Origin: Oceaniglobus indicus
GTDB taxonomy: Bacteria; Pseudomonadota; Alphaproteobacteria; Rhodobacterales; Rhodobacteraceae
Direction: 5' to 3'
Length of the DNA stretch: 64,000 bases
Assembly (NCBI RefSeq): GCF_002751875.1
Contig: NZ_NMZM01000011.1
Location: 1 to 64,000, forward strand
Position 1 is the first letter of the stretch. Every line of letters starts with the position of its first letter. Under the pieces are notes generated by a model. That model worked only from the letters and a program-made list of their open reading frames with translations. It ran no database searches and had not been told where the DNA came from. Positions 9,024-18,650 of the stretch are shown here, in pieces. The translations under genes and the position numbers were made by a program.

Positions 9024-9734
9024 ATGGATCATGTTGTCGCCCAACCCTTGCATCCCACGTCACCGCCCAAGGGAAAGAAGCGGGCGGTGATCGACGCGCT
9101 GTCGGAAATGATCGCCGCGCGTGGCCTGCAACAGGGCGACCGGCTGCCCAGCGAGCTGGACATCGCCCGGGATCTGAGCGTTGCGCGTTCCACCGTGCGC
9201 GAAGCCCTGGGCGCCTGGCAGGTCATGGGAATCGTGCAACGCAACAAGGGCGCCGGCACGATATTGATGGCGCCGGTCTGCAACACCGGCGGTCTGTCGC
9301 TGACCCTCGAAGCGGAAAGCCTGCGCCGTATGCTCGAGGTGCGCCGCCCGCTGGAAGCCGAAGCCGCGCGCCTGGCCGCGCGCCGTGCCGACGATCGCGC
9401 CCGCCACGACATCACCGGCCGGATGCTGGACCTGATGGAGGTTTACGAGTCCGGCGGCGACTGGCGTGCGGCGGATCACCTGTTTCACGGCGCCATTCAC
9501 CGCGCGTCGGGCAACCCGCTGTTCGGCCAGTTGATCCACCAGCTGCTGACGACCTTCGACGAACTGTATGCCGCGCCGTTCGGGCAGGCCCAACTGGGCA
9601 GCGAGACGATCCCGCTGCACCGGCCTTTCAGCGAGGCGGTCACGGGCGGCGACGAACAAGGCGCCGTGCGCCTGATGAACGAGATCATGGACATCATGAA
9701 CGACGCCACCCGCGCAATCACGAAAGATACGTAA
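9024..9734 (+). CDS. GntR/FadR-type transcriptional regulator (FCD domain)
   Basis: 236 aa. The winged helix near residues 20-85 contains the GntR signature GDRLPSELDIARDLSVARST followed by VREAL. The C-terminal FCD domain has the LEVRRPLEAEAARLAA start and the metal-ligand region D...H...H (HLFHGAIHRASGN). FCD regulators bind carboxylic acids through a metal ion and usually repress the neighbouring catabolic operon. It is divergent from hyuAB with a strong inverted repeat 17 nt upstream of its start, and its stop is 1 nt before the PLP enzyme gene, so the two are co-transcribed. Confidence 0.92.
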   Translation: MDHVVAQPLHPTSPPKGKKRAVIDALSEMIAARGLQQGDRLPSELDIARDLSVARSTVREALGAWQVMGIVQRNKGAGTILMAPVCNTGGLSLTLEAESLRRMLEVRRPLEAEAARLAARRADDRARHDITGRMLDLMEVYESGGDWRAADHLFHGAIHRASGNPLFGQLIHQLLTTFDELYAAPFGQAQLGSETIPLHRPFSEAVTGGDEQGAVRLMNEIMDIMNDATRAITKDT

Positions 9735-9735
9735 A

Positions 9736-10884
9736 TTGGATGATCTGAGCCCTGCCACCCTGTTGTCCGAACCCTACGGCCATGCCGACGGATCGGTGAC
9801 ACCGCCGATCTATCAGACGTCGCTGTTCACCTTCGACAACTACGCCGCCTTTGCCGACCGCATGGCCGGCCGCGACGATCGCGCGCTCTACACCCGGGTG
9901 CAGAACCCCACCGTTGCCGCATTCGAAGGAATGATGGCGAAACTGGAAGGCGGCGAGGCGGCGGTCGGCTTTGCATCGGGCATGGCCGCCATATCGTCGA
10001 CGCTGTTCGCGCTGGTCAAACCGGGTGACCGGATCGCCTGTGTCGAACATGTCTATCCCGATGCCTTCCGCCTGCTGGAACGGATGCTGCGCCCCATCGG
10101 TGTCGAGGTGACCTATCACGCGCCGCGCGCCTTTGCCGAAGACCCCGACCTGCTGAAGGGCGTGACCCTGGCCTATCTGGAAAGCCCCACCTCGGCCGTG
10201 TTCGACGCCATGGACCTGCGCCGCGTGGCGGCCCATGCACGGCGCCATGGCACCCTGACGGTGATCGACAACTCGTGGGCGACACCGATCTTTCAGCGGC
10301 CGCTGGATCTGGGCATCGATGTCACCCTGCATTCCGCGTCGAAATACATCTCGGGTCATTCCGACACCGTGGCCGGTGTGGTCGTGTCCACGGCCGAGAT
10401 CATCGCCAAGCTGCGGGATCTGACGCTGCCGTTGCTGGGCGGCAAGCTGGCCCCGTTCGAGGCCTGGCTGCTGATCCGCGGCCTGCGTACCCTGCCCGCC
10501 CGCATGCGTGAACATCAGCGCAGCGCCGATGTCTTCGTCGATCGCCTGGCGGATCGCGCCGACGTCACGCGCGTCAACGCGCCCGGCGCGAACACCGTGC
10601 CGGGGTTGATCGGGCGGTCCGGCCTGATGTCGTTCGAGGTGGCCGACAGCGTCGATATTCCACGTTTTGCCGACGCGCTGAAGCATTTCCGGCTTGGCGT
10701 CAGCTGGGGCGGATTCGAATCGCTGGTCCTGCCCTGTGCCATCGCGCTGGATCAGGCGGGGCCGAAAAACTCGATGCAGACCTTCGGCGTGTCGCCCCGC
10801 CTGATCCGCATTTCCATCGGCCTCGAGGATGTCGAGGATCTGTGGAACGACATCCAGCAGGCATTGGACGACGCGCACACCTGA
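9736..10884 (+). CDS. Trans-sulfuration (Cys/Met metabolism) PLP-dependent enzyme
   Basis: 382 aa with a TTG start (TTG GAT GAT CTG) 1 nt after the GntR stop, consistent with translational coupling. The PLP lysine is in LHSASKYISGHSD, the family motif S[AT][ST]KY..GH; the N-terminal 'TPPIYQTSLF' and the 'RVQNPT' phosphate loop also fit cystathionine gamma-synthase/beta-lyase and methionine gamma-lyase relatives. The natural reaction is beta- or gamma-elimination or replacement on a sulfur or oxygen amino acid. Its position in the hyuAB regulon suggests that the cyclic amide degraded by HyuAB yields an amino acid substrate for this enzyme; that link is inference. Confidence 0.88.
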   Translation: MDDLSPATLLSEPYGHADGSVTPPIYQTSLFTFDNYAAFADRMAGRDDRALYTRVQNPTVAAFEGMMAKLEGGEAAVGFASGMAAISSTLFALVKPGDRIACVEHVYPDAFRLLERMLRPIGVEVTYHAPRAFAEDPDLLKGVTLAYLESPTSAVFDAMDLRRVAAHARRHGTLTVIDNSWATPIFQRPLDLGIDVTLHSASKYISGHSDTVAGVVVSTAEIIAKLRDLTLPLLGGKLAPFEAWLLIRGLRTLPARMREHQRSADVFVDRLADRADVTRVNAPGANTVPGLIGRSGLMSFEVADSVDIPRFADALKHFRLGVSWGGFESLVLPCAIALDQAGPKNSMQTFGVSPRLIRISIGLEDVEDLWNDIQQALDDAHT

Positions 10885-10889
10885 CCGGA

Positions 10890-10910
10890 CCGACCCCGCC
10901 AGAGGGTCGG
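10890..10910 (+). terminator. Hairpin after the PLP enzyme gene
   Basis: CCGACCC (10890-10896) pairs with GGGTCGG (10904-10910) across a 7-nt loop, starting 6 nt after the stop codon. No T-run follows, so it may be a weak terminator or a transcript-end stabiliser separating the GntR/PLP unit from the ABC transporter operon. Confidence 0.45.
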
Positions 10911-10950
10911 ACACCGCCAACGCGAATTGCAACCTAGGGAGAGAAAAAAC

Positions 10951-12201
10951 ATGAAACGCCTACTGACCACCACGGCCCTGGCCATGGCCCTGACGGGCAC
11001 CGCCCATGCGGCCGACCTGACTCTGGTCGAGGTCATCACCAGCCCGGAACGCACCGTGACCCTGACGGAGATCGTGTCGGAATGGGAAGCCGAGACCGGC
11101 AACACCGTCGAAATCGTCTCGCTGCCCTGGGGGCAGGCCTTCGAGAAGCTGGCCACCATGGTTGCCGGCGGCGACATTCCCGACCTGGTCGAGATGCCCG
11201 AACGCTGGCTTGCGCTCTATGCCGACCAGCTGGTCGATCTGGGCCCCATGGTCGCGGATTGGGAACATGGCGATACCCTGACCCAGGCCACCATCGACAT
11301 GGGATCGATGACCGCCGATGGCAGTTTCAAGCAGCTGCCCTATGGCTTCTACCTGCGGGCGATGTTCTATAACAAGGACCTGCTGGCCGAGGCCGGCGTC
11401 GACGGCCCGCCCGAAACCTGGGAGGAGTTCCGCACCGCCTCCGAAGCGATTTCGAAGCTGGACGGCAAGTCGGGATACTGCCTGCGCGGCGGTCCCGGTG
11501 GCCTGAACGCCTGGATGATGCTGGCGACCGGCATGCGCGGCAACGACATCTATTTCGACGATGACGGCAAGAGCACGCTGAACACGCCCGAAGCGGTGGC
11601 CGGCTTCCAGTATCTGATCGACCTCTATCAGGACGGGCTGACGCCGCGTGATTCCGTGTCCTGGGGCTTCAACGAGGTGGTCGCGGGCTTCTATTCGGGC
11701 ACCTGCGCATTCCTCGATCAGGATCCCGACGCCCTGATCGCGGTCGCATCGCGGATGGACGAAAGCAGCTTCGCCGTCGCGCCGATCCCCAAGGGGCCGG
11801 ACGGCAAGTCGTTCCCGACCATCGGCTATACCGGCTGGTCGATGTTCCAGTCCAGCGACAACAAGGACGAGACCTGGTCGCTGATCGCGCATCTGTCGTC
11901 GCCCGAGTCGAACAAGACCTGGGCCAAGCGGGTGGGCGTGATCCCGATCCACGAGGGCGCCGAACAGGACCCCTATTTCCAGAGCGAACAGTTCGCCGGC
12001 TGGTTCACCGAGCTGAATGATCCCGCCTATTCGCCGATGATCATGCCCAACTATCTGGAGCAGTTCGGCTATTTCTCGGACTCCATCGCTCTGGAAACCT
12101 GGCAGCAGGCGCTGCTGGGCGAAATCACGGCCCAGGAAATGGCCGACGAGTGGGCTGAATTCCTGACCGAGGAATACAGCAAGTACCAGGCCGGCAAGTG
12201 A
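10951..12201 (+). CDS. Sugar ABC transporter substrate-binding protein (family 1, MalE-like)
   Basis: 416 aa. The start MKRLLTTTALAMALTGTAHA is a signal peptide with cleavage after AHA, and GGGAGAG sits 8 nt upstream; an in-frame upstream extension has no leader features and was not used. The mature protein has the layout of extracellular solute-binding family 1: an early VSEWEAETGN...VEIVSLPWGQAFEKLATMVA and a central LPYGFYLRAMFYNKDLL. It binds an oligosaccharide, sugar or polyol in the periplasm and delivers it to the two permeases that follow. The GTGA overlap with the first permease shows a single transcript. Confidence 0.93.
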   Translation: MKRLLTTTALAMALTGTAHAADLTLVEVITSPERTVTLTEIVSEWEAETGNTVEIVSLPWGQAFEKLATMVAGGDIPDLVEMPERWLALYADQLVDLGPMVADWEHGDTLTQATIDMGSMTADGSFKQLPYGFYLRAMFYNKDLLAEAGVDGPPETWEEFRTASEAISKLDGKSGYCLRGGPGGLNAWMMLATGMRGNDIYFDDDGKSTLNTPEAVAGFQYLIDLYQDGLTPRDSVSWGFNEVVAGFYSGTCAFLDQDPDALIAVASRMDESSFAVAPIPKGPDGKSFPTIGYTGWSMFQSSDNKDETWSLIAHLSSPESNKTWAKRVGVIPIHEGAEQDPYFQSEQFAGWFTELNDPAYSPMIMPNYLEQFGYFSDSIALETWQQALLGEITAQEMADEWAEFLTEEYSKYQAGK

Positions 12202-13136
12202 GCCAGCCGACCACCATAGCGAACGCGTCCGGGATGCCCCGGACGCGATTTGGCCGGGCCTATTTCCGATATGCCGTCGAGCCCTGGTTGTATCTGTCGC
12301 CCGCGGTGCTGCTGATCTGCTTCGTGATGCTGATCCCGCTGTTCATCGGCGTGTCGTATTCGGTGCAGTCGATCAATCTGCTGCGCCCGTTCGACACCGG
12401 TTACATCGGGCTCGAGAACTTTGCCGAACTGGGCGATGACAAACGGTTCTGGACGGCCATGGTCAACACCTTCTGGTGGACCTTCGGATCGGTGACGCTG
12501 CAATTTTTGCTGGGCCTGGGGCTGGCGATGCTGCTGACCCGCCCGTTCCACGGCAAGCGCATCGTTCAGGCGCTGGTCTTCCTGCCGTGGGCCGTGCCGA
12601 CGTTCCTGATCGCGCTGACCTGGGCGTGGCTGCTGAACCCGATCATCGGCCCCCTGCCCCATTGGTGGGCGGCGATGGGGATTCTCGGCGAACCCTACAA
12701 CATCCTGTCCAATCCCGAGACGGCGATGTGGGGGCCGATCATGGCGAACGTGTGGTACGGTGTGCCTTTTTTCGCGATCACCCTGCTGGCCGCGCTGCAA
12801 TCCATCCCCGGCGAGCTGTATGAGGCCGCCGAGATCGACGGCGCCACCCCGTGGCAGTGTTTCACCAAGATCACGCTGCCCTTCCTTGGCCCGATGATCG
12901 CGATCACGGTCATGCTGCGCGCCATCTGGGTCGCCAATTTCGCCGACCTGATCTATGTCATGACCGGCGGTGGTCCTGCCAATTCGACACAGATCCTGTC
13001 GACATACATTTTCACGACCGCATTCCGGAAGCTGGACTTCGGCTATGCCTCGGCGATCGCCGTTGCGCTTCTGGCGGTGTTGTTCGTCTATGCGGCACTG
13101 TTGCTGGTGATCCGCGCGAAGCTGGTGAAAACCTGA
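12198..13136 (+). CDS. Sugar ABC transporter permease (MalF/UgpA-like)
   Basis: 312 aa, GTG start overlapping the binding-protein stop (GTGA). Six transmembrane segments can be seen and the cytoplasmic EAA loop reads YEAAEIDGATPWQCFTKITL near residue 210, the contact site for the ATPase. It forms the channel with the next permease. The C-terminal TGA overlaps the next ATG. Confidence 0.93.
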   Translation: MSQPTTIANASGMPRTRFGRAYFRYAVEPWLYLSPAVLLICFVMLIPLFIGVSYSVQSINLLRPFDTGYIGLENFAELGDDKRFWTAMVNTFWWTFGSVTLQFLLGLGLAMLLTRPFHGKRIVQALVFLPWAVPTFLIALTWAWLLNPIIGPLPHWWAAMGILGEPYNILSNPETAMWGPIMANVWYGVPFFAITLLAALQSIPGELYEAAEIDGATPWQCFTKITLPFLGPMIAITVMLRAIWVANFADLIYVMTGGGPANSTQILSTYIFTTAFRKLDFGYASAIAVALLAVLFVYAALLLVIRAKLVKT

Positions 13137-13978
13137 TGGCCTCTGCATTCCGTCCGTCACCCGTCATGGTCACGCTGAAATACGCGGCGATCCTGGGCTA
13201 TGTCGCCTTCGCGCTGTTCCCGCTGTATTGGCTGGTCAAGATCGCGCTGACCCCCGATGCGCTGATCTTTTCCGACGGCACCGCGCTCTGGCCTTCGGCG
13301 CTGACCTTCGACAATTTCCGCAAGGTGATCTTCCAGTCCGATTTCATGGGCTATTTCACCAACTCGGTCATCGTGTCGCTGTCCACCGCGGCCGCGACCA
13401 CCCTGATCGCCGCGGCCGCCGGGTATGCGTTTTCGCGGTTCCGGTTCCGCGGCAAGGGGATCGTGATCGCGCTGATGCTGCTGACGCAGATGTTTCCGCT
13501 GCTGATGATCATCGCGCCGATCTACAAGATCGTGTCCAGCCTGGGGATGCTGAATTCGCTGACCTCGCTGATCGTCGTCTATACCGCCTTCAACATCCCC
13601 TTCGCGACCTTCCTGATGCAGAGCTTCTTTGACGGCATCCCCAAGGATCTGGAGGAAGCGGCGATGATCGACGGCTGCACCCGTCCGCAGGCGCTGCGCC
13701 TCGTGATCCTGCCGTTGACCCTGCCGGGGCTGGCGGCGACGCTGGGCTTCGTGTTCACCGCCGCGTGGTCCGAGCTGTTGTTCGCGCTGATGCTGATCTC
13801 GAAGAACGACGCGATGACCTTCCCCGTGGGCCTGCTGACCTTTGTTTCCAAATTCTCGGTCGACTGGGGGCAGATGATGGCGGCGGGCGTTCTGGCGCTG
13901 GTGCCGTCGTGCCTCTTCTTCTTCTTCATACAACGCTATCTGGTGCAGGGGCTGACGTCCGGCGCCGTGAAAGGGTGA
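13136..13978 (+). CDS. Sugar ABC transporter permease (MalG/UgpE-like)
   Basis: 280 aa. The ATG at 13136 shares TGATG with the preceding stop; a longer frame upstream lies out of frame inside the first permease and is not used. Six transmembrane segments; EAA loop LEEAAMIDGCTRPQALRLVI near residue 175. It is the second channel subunit of the importer. Confidence 0.93.
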   Translation: MASAFRPSPVMVTLKYAAILGYVAFALFPLYWLVKIALTPDALIFSDGTALWPSALTFDNFRKVIFQSDFMGYFTNSVIVSLSTAAATTLIAAAAGYAFSRFRFRGKGIVIALMLLTQMFPLLMIIAPIYKIVSSLGMLNSLTSLIVVYTAFNIPFATFLMQSFFDGIPKDLEEAAMIDGCTRPQALRLVILPLTLPGLAATLGFVFTAAWSELLFALMLISKNDAMTFPVGLLTFVSKFSVDWGQMMAAGVLALVPSCLFFFFIQRYLVQGLTSGAVKG

Positions 13979-13982
13979 TGCA

Positions 13983-15035
13983 ATGGCAACCATCGAAATG
14001 CGGTCCGTCTCGAAGAAATACGGCAACGTCGAGGTGCTGCGCGACATCGACCTGAACATCGCCGACGGTGAATTCATCGTGCTGGTCGGACCGTCCGGCT
14101 GCGGCAAGTCCACCCTGTTGCGGATGGTGGCGGGGTTGGAGCCGATCACCGGCGGCGATTTCACCATCGGCGGCAAGCTGATGAACGACGTGCCGCCGCG
14201 CGACCGCGACATCGCCATGGTGTTCCAGTCCTACGCGCTTTACCCGCACATGACGGTGGGCCGGAACATGGGCTTTTCCATGGAGATCCGGAAGACACCC
14301 AAACGCGAGCGTCTGGGCCCCGTGGCCGGCGCCGCCGCGACCCTGGGCCTGGACAAGCTGCTGGATCGTTATCCCAAGGCGCTGTCGGGCGGCCAGCGCC
14401 AGAGGGTCGCCATGGGCCGGGCCATCGTGCGCGACCCCAAGGCATTCCTGTTCGACGAACCGCTGTCCAACCTGGATGCCGCCCTGCGCGTCGAGATGCG
14501 GCTGGAAATCGCGCGCCTGCACCAACGCCTGTCGACGACGATGATCTATGTCACCCACGACCAGGTCGAGGCGATGACCCTGGCCGACCGGATCGTCGTG
14601 CTGGACGCGGGCAGGATCCAGCAGGTGGGCACGCCATTGGACCTGTATGAACGCCCCGCGAACCGCTTTGTCGCCACCTTCATCGGCTCGCCCAACATGA
14701 ACATCCTGGATGCGACTGCCGTCGAAGGCGGGATGCAGATCGGCAAGAGCCCGGTGATCGCCGCGCCGAAAGGGGCCGTGCAACTGGGCATACGGCCCGA
14801 ACACCTGGGGCTGGCGCACCAGGGTGCCGGCGACATCGACGTCACCGCGCAACTGGTCGAACGGTTGGGATCGGATACGAACATCTATACTGAAAGCCCG
14901 GACCTGGGCTCGATCCTGCTGCGCGTGCACGGCAATGTCGATGTCAACGCGGGCGACGCGATCGGGCTGACCCTGACGCGCGACAAGCTGCATTTCTTCG
15001 ATACCGCCGGCAACAGCATCGCCCGTCAATCCTGA
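13983..15035 (+). CDS. Sugar ABC transporter ATP-binding protein (MalK/UgpC-like)
   Basis: 350 aa. Walker A GPSGCGKST near residue 38, signature LSGGQRQRVAMGRAIV near residue 135, Walker B AFLFDEPLSNLD, and the H-loop in YVTHDQVEAMTL. The C-terminal ~110 residues are the regulatory TOBE/MalK domain (GIRPEHLG). It energises import of the sugar bound by the 10951-12201 protein. It starts 4 nt after the permease stop, and its last 10 nt overlap the convergent SorC gene. Confidence 0.94.
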   Translation: MATIEMRSVSKKYGNVEVLRDIDLNIADGEFIVLVGPSGCGKSTLLRMVAGLEPITGGDFTIGGKLMNDVPPRDRDIAMVFQSYALYPHMTVGRNMGFSMEIRKTPKRERLGPVAGAAATLGLDKLLDRYPKALSGGQRQRVAMGRAIVRDPKAFLFDEPLSNLDAALRVEMRLEIARLHQRLSTTMIYVTHDQVEAMTLADRIVVLDAGRIQQVGTPLDLYERPANRFVATFIGSPNMNILDATAVEGGMQIGKSPVIAAPKGAVQLGIRPEHLGLAHQGAGDIDVTAQLVERLGSDTNIYTESPDLGSILLRVHGNVDVNAGDAIGLTLTRDKLHFFDTAGNSIARQS

Positions 15036-15991
15036 GTGTCGGCCGCCAGCAGTGCGGCACCCAGCCGGGCATCGACCATCAGGCGGTTGACGAACCCCGC
15101 CCGCAGAACGGCCAGCGCCGCGCGCCGCTTGGCCGTTCCGGCCACCATCAGCGTCACATCGACCCGATGCAGATCGTCCAGCCCGATCGACGGCGCGCGC
15201 GCGTTCAGAGGCGTATCGGCCAGCGATCCGTCGGCGCGAAAGAACTTGCCGGTGCTGTCGCCCGCGACCCCGGCGGCGGCCAGGGCCCGGGCGTCGTCAT
15301 CGGTCAGGATACCGCTGTCATAGAGGATCGCGCCCGGCGCACATTCGCCGGCCGAAATCATCATCCGGTCCGCCGTCTGCGCCGCGCGCAAAGTCTCGCG
15401 CACCAGCCGTTGACGCAGAATGACCGTGCAATCCTCGACGCTGTCCGCAAGGAACGGCGCGGGCAGGAACATCGCGCCGCCTCCCGTCAGGCTGGCCAGG
15501 CGCGCGCAGATATCCACCGGATTGGCGACCGACGTGCGCGCCATGGTCCCCATCAGCGACACGAACGTCAGGTTCGGATTGCGCAACCCGGTCAGCGCAT
15601 CGGTCATGGCGGCCAGCGTCCGCCCCCAGCCGACGCCGATCTTCTGTCCCCCGTCACCGCGGGCGATCCGCGCCAAAAACCCCGCGCCGACAATTCCGAC
15701 CGCCCGGCGGGCCACCGCGTCGTCGTCGGGCATCCCGTCCATCGGCGCGACCTGAACCTCGGCCAGGGAAAACCGTTCGGCCAGGCGGTCGGCCAGGGCC
15801 AGCGTTCCCGTCGTCTCGTGATCGATGCTGACGCGCACGATGCCGCTGTCACGCGCTTCGGCCAGCAGGCGCAGCACCTTGAAGCGCGAGATGCCCAACC
15901 GCTGGCTCACCTCCTCCTGGCTCAGCCCGCCGACGTGATACAGCCACGCGGCCTGGACCGGATCGTCGGTATCGGTGCGGTTCGGTGCCAT
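15026..15991 (-). CDS. SorC/DeoR-type sugar-binding transcriptional regulator
   Basis: 321 aa, taking the ATG at 15991 (MAPNRTDTDDPVQAAWLYHV). The helix-turn-helix GLSQEEVSQRLGISRFKVLR is at about residues 22-41, followed by the effector domain with the 'VGVGWGRTLAAM' phosphosugar-binding segment characteristic of SorC/CggR. Regulators of this family bind phosphorylated sugars or polyols. It is divergent from the FGGY kinase operon and convergent with the ABC operon, so it plausibly controls both. A product of the kinase next door is the obvious effector. Confidence 0.92.
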   Translation of the reverse strand: MAPNRTDTDDPVQAAWLYHVGGLSQEEVSQRLGISRFKVLRLLAEARDSGIVRVSIDHETTGTLALADRLAERFSLAEVQVAPMDGMPDDDAVARRAVGIVGAGFLARIARGDGGQKIGVGWGRTLAAMTDALTGLRNPNLTFVSLMGTMARTSVANPVDICARLASLTGGGAMFLPAPFLADSVEDCTVILRQRLVRETLRAAQTADRMMISAGECAPGAILYDSGILTDDDARALAAAGVAGDSTGKFFRADGSLADTPLNARAPSIGLDDLHRVDVTLMVAGTAKRRAALAVLRAGFVNRLMVDARLGAALLAADTQD

Positions 15992-16140
15992 GGTGCAGAC
16001 TGCCTGAATCGGGGATTTTCGGGGCGACAAGCGGATTGACCTGTTGCAGCTCAAACGATAACACTTTTGTGCAACGCCTGCACTATTGTTTCAAGTGCGG
16101 CATTGCAGGCGCAGCATCAGACCGTCTGGGGAGGCGCGGA
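15992..16140. promoter_or_regulatory. Divergent promoter region SorC / FGGY kinase operon
   Basis: 149 nt, AT-rich at 16050-16095. It contains GTGCA-N5-TGCAC (16069-16083) and the near-palindromic pair AAACGATA (16053-16060) and TATTGTTT (16084-16091). Either could be the SorC operator. A strong ribosome-binding site GGGGAGG precedes the kinase ATG. Confidence 0.45.
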
Positions 16141-17631
16141 ATGACACATGTGATCGGCATCGACGGTGGCACCGAAGGCCTGCGCGCCCATGTGTTCGAC
16201 CTGGCGGGCCGCTCGCTGGGGTCGTGCAAGGCCCCCTATGCCACCGACTTTCCCAGCCCCGGTCGCGCCGAACAATCGCCCGACGATTGGTGGGCCTGTT
16301 GCGGCGTGGCGGTGAAGGGCGCGATCGCGGACGCCGGCGTCGATCCGGCCAGCGTCACGGCGATCTGTGCCGACACCACGTCCTGCACCGTCGTGGCGCT
16401 GGACGAGGCCGACAAGCCCCTGCGTCCGGCCATCATGTGGATGGACATGCGCGCCCACACCGAAGCCGCCGACATCGCATCCACCGGCGATCCGGCGCTG
16501 CGCATCAACGGCGGCGGCGCCGGGCCGGTGTCGCCGGAATGGATGATCCCCAAGGCGCTGTGGATCGCGCGCAATGAACCCGGGATCTGGGGCAAGGCGG
16601 CAAGGATCGGTGAATATCAGGATTACCTGAACCTGCGGCTGACGGGAAAATGGTGCGCGTCGCTGAACAACCTGACCATGCGCTGGCATTACCAGACCGA
16701 TCACGGCGGCTGGCCCGACGGGTTGCTACGCCGCATGGATCTGCAGGACTTGAAGGACAAGTGGCCGTCCGACATCCGCGCCCCCGGTGATGTGGTCGGA
16801 CCGCTGACGCCTGAAGCCGCGAAACATCTCGGCCTGCCCGAAACCACCAAGGTGGTGCAGGGCGGCGCCGACGCCTTCATCGGCATGATCGGCCTTGGCG
16901 TGCGCAATCCGGGCGATCTGGCGATGATCACCGGCTCGTCCCACCTGCACCTTGGCATCGCATCCGAAACGGTGCACGCCAAGGGCGTCTGGGGCACCTA
17001 CATGGATTGCGTCTATCCCGGCCGCGCGGTGATCGAGGGCGGCCAGACCTCGACCGGATCGGTGATCGCGTGGTTCAAGCGTCATTTTGCCGAAGACACA
17101 TCATTCGACGACCTGAACGCCGCGGCGGCAGAGATCCCGCCAGGCGCGGAAGGCTTGCTGGTGTCGGACCATTTCCAAGGCAACCGCACGCCCCACACCG
17201 ACCCGCTGGCGCGCGGCGCGATCACCGGCCTGACCTTGAACCATACCCGGGCCCACGTCTATCGCGCGCTGATCGAAGGCATCTGCCTTGGCACCCGGCT
17301 GATCGTCGACAGTTTCGGCGCGGCGTTCGAGGCAAAGCGCATCGTCGTCGCCGGCGGCGCCACACGCGCGCCCCTGTGGTTGCAGATCCACGCCGATACG
17401 CTGGGCATCCCCCTGATCCTGACCGACGAGCCCGAGGCCTGCCCCCTTGGCGCCGCGATCCTGGCCGCCACCGGCGCGGGCCATTTCGACAGTATCGACG
17501 CGGGATGCGACGCCATGGTGCGCACCGCGCAGGTGATCGAACCCGATCCCGAAACCCACGCGGCCTATGCCCCGATCTATGCCCGCTACCGCGCCGCCTA
17601 TGGCGCGCTGAAACCCCTGAGGGATACATGA
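16141..17631 (+). CDS. FGGY-family carbohydrate kinase
   Basis: 496 aa, starting at MTHVIGIDGGTEGLRAHVFD with GGGGAGG upstream. The N-terminal GIDGGTEG is the phosphate-1 loop of the FGGY family, and the C-terminal VVAGGATRAPLWLQIHADTL is the adenosine-binding motif. The catalytic Asp is expected in VQGGADAFIGMIGLG. FGGY enzymes phosphorylate ribulose, xylulose, fuculose, erythritol, glycerol and related polyols. The substrate-determining segment DHFQGNRTPHTDPLARGAI is closer to ribulo-/erythritol-kinase relatives than to glycerol kinase, but I would not assign a sugar. First gene of the operon with the E1/E2 genes (ATGA overlap). Confidence 0.9.
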   Translation: MTHVIGIDGGTEGLRAHVFDLAGRSLGSCKAPYATDFPSPGRAEQSPDDWWACCGVAVKGAIADAGVDPASVTAICADTTSCTVVALDEADKPLRPAIMWMDMRAHTEAADIASTGDPALRINGGGAGPVSPEWMIPKALWIARNEPGIWGKAARIGEYQDYLNLRLTGKWCASLNNLTMRWHYQTDHGGWPDGLLRRMDLQDLKDKWPSDIRAPGDVVGPLTPEAAKHLGLPETTKVVQGGADAFIGMIGLGVRNPGDLAMITGSSHLHLGIASETVHAKGVWGTYMDCVYPGRAVIEGGQTSTGSVIAWFKRHFAEDTSFDDLNAAAAEIPPGAEGLLVSDHFQGNRTPHTDPLARGAITGLTLNHTRAHVYRALIEGICLGTRLIVDSFGAAFEAKRIVVAGGATRAPLWLQIHADTLGIPLILTDEPEACPLGAAILAATGAGHFDSIDAGCDAMVRTAQVIEPDPETHAAYAPIYARYRAAYGALKPLRDT

Positions 17632-18650
17632 ACGCCCAGAAGAACACCGCGCCGCTGGATCGTTACCGCACCATGCGCCGGATCCGCAGCTTCGAGGAAC
17701 GGGTGGGCGAATTGTTCCTGCGCGGCGAAAGCGCGGGATCCATGCTGCACCTGTCGATCGGGGAAGAGGCCGTCGTCGGCGTCACGGATGCGATGGGCGA
17801 CGGCGACACCTTCACCACCCACCACCGCGGCCACGGCGTGTTCCTGGGGCGCGGCGCCGACCCGGCGCGCATGATGGCGGAAATCGGCGGCAAGGCCGAC
17901 GGCTATTGCCGCGGCAAGGGCGGCTCGATGCACATCGCGTCCCATGCGCTGGGGCATCTCGGGGCCAATGCCATCGTCGGCGGCGGTATCCCCCATGTCG
18001 TCGGCGCCGGTCTGACCTATCGCAACAAGGGCACCGGCCATGTCTCGGTCGCGTTCTTCGGCGACGGCGCCATGCAGCAGGGCATCCTGTATGAGGCGAT
18101 GAACATGGCCGCGCTGTGGAGATTGCCGGTGATCTTCTGCTGCCTCAACAACCAGTACGGCATGGGCACGCGGATCGACCGCGCGGTGGGCAAGCTGGCC
18201 TTCGGCGAACGCGCCGAGGCGTTCGGCCTGCAGGCGGCCCATGCCGACGGCACCGACGTCGAAGAAGTCCACGACACGGCGCAATCCCTGATCGCGGACG
18301 CGCGGGGTGGCAAACCCGGCTTCCTCGAAATCTCGTCGTTCCGGTTTTACGGCCACGCGCGGATGGACAAGAGCCCCTATCGCACCCCCGAAGAAGAGGA
18401 AGAAGGCCGCAAGCGCGATCCCGTCCTGAAGGCGCGTGAACGATTGATCGAAAGCGGCCTCGGCTCGGATGCTGACATGGAAAGGATCGACACCAAGGCG
18501 GACGATGAAATGGACGCCGCCCTCGAATCCGCTGTCACCGCATCGCCCCCGCCGCTGGACACGATGTTCGAGGACGTCTTCCATCCCGACAGCCCCGCAC
18601 CGGCCCCCCAGCGCGACCGCCTGCGCGCCATCCTGACGGAAACCCCATGA
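17628..18650 (+). CDS. acoA: Thiamine-diphosphate dehydrogenase E1 alpha (acetoin dehydrogenase AcoA-like)
   Basis: 340 aa. ThDP-binding motif GDGAMQQGILYEAMNMAALW...NNQ is intact, and the family start LDRYRTMRRIRSFEERV fits AcoA/PdhA. The length is that of acetoin dehydrogenase or pyruvate dehydrogenase alpha. With the beta subunit it would cleave an alpha-hydroxyketone or decarboxylate a 2-oxo acid and load the acyl group onto the lipoyl arm. The lipoyl protein downstream has a hydrolase rather than a standard acyltransferase, which points to acetoin-dehydrogenase-type chemistry. The ATG overlaps the kinase stop (ATGA). Confidence 0.88.
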   Translation: MNAQKNTAPLDRYRTMRRIRSFEERVGELFLRGESAGSMLHLSIGEEAVVGVTDAMGDGDTFTTHHRGHGVFLGRGADPARMMAEIGGKADGYCRGKGGSMHIASHALGHLGANAIVGGGIPHVVGAGLTYRNKGTGHVSVAFFGDGAMQQGILYEAMNMAALWRLPVIFCCLNNQYGMGTRIDRAVGKLAFGERAEAFGLQAAHADGTDVEEVHDTAQSLIADARGGKPGFLEISSFRFYGHARMDKSPYRTPEEEEEGRKRDPVLKARERLIESGLGSDADMERIDTKADDEMDAALESAVTASPPPLDTMFEDVFHPDSPAPAPQRDRLRAILTETP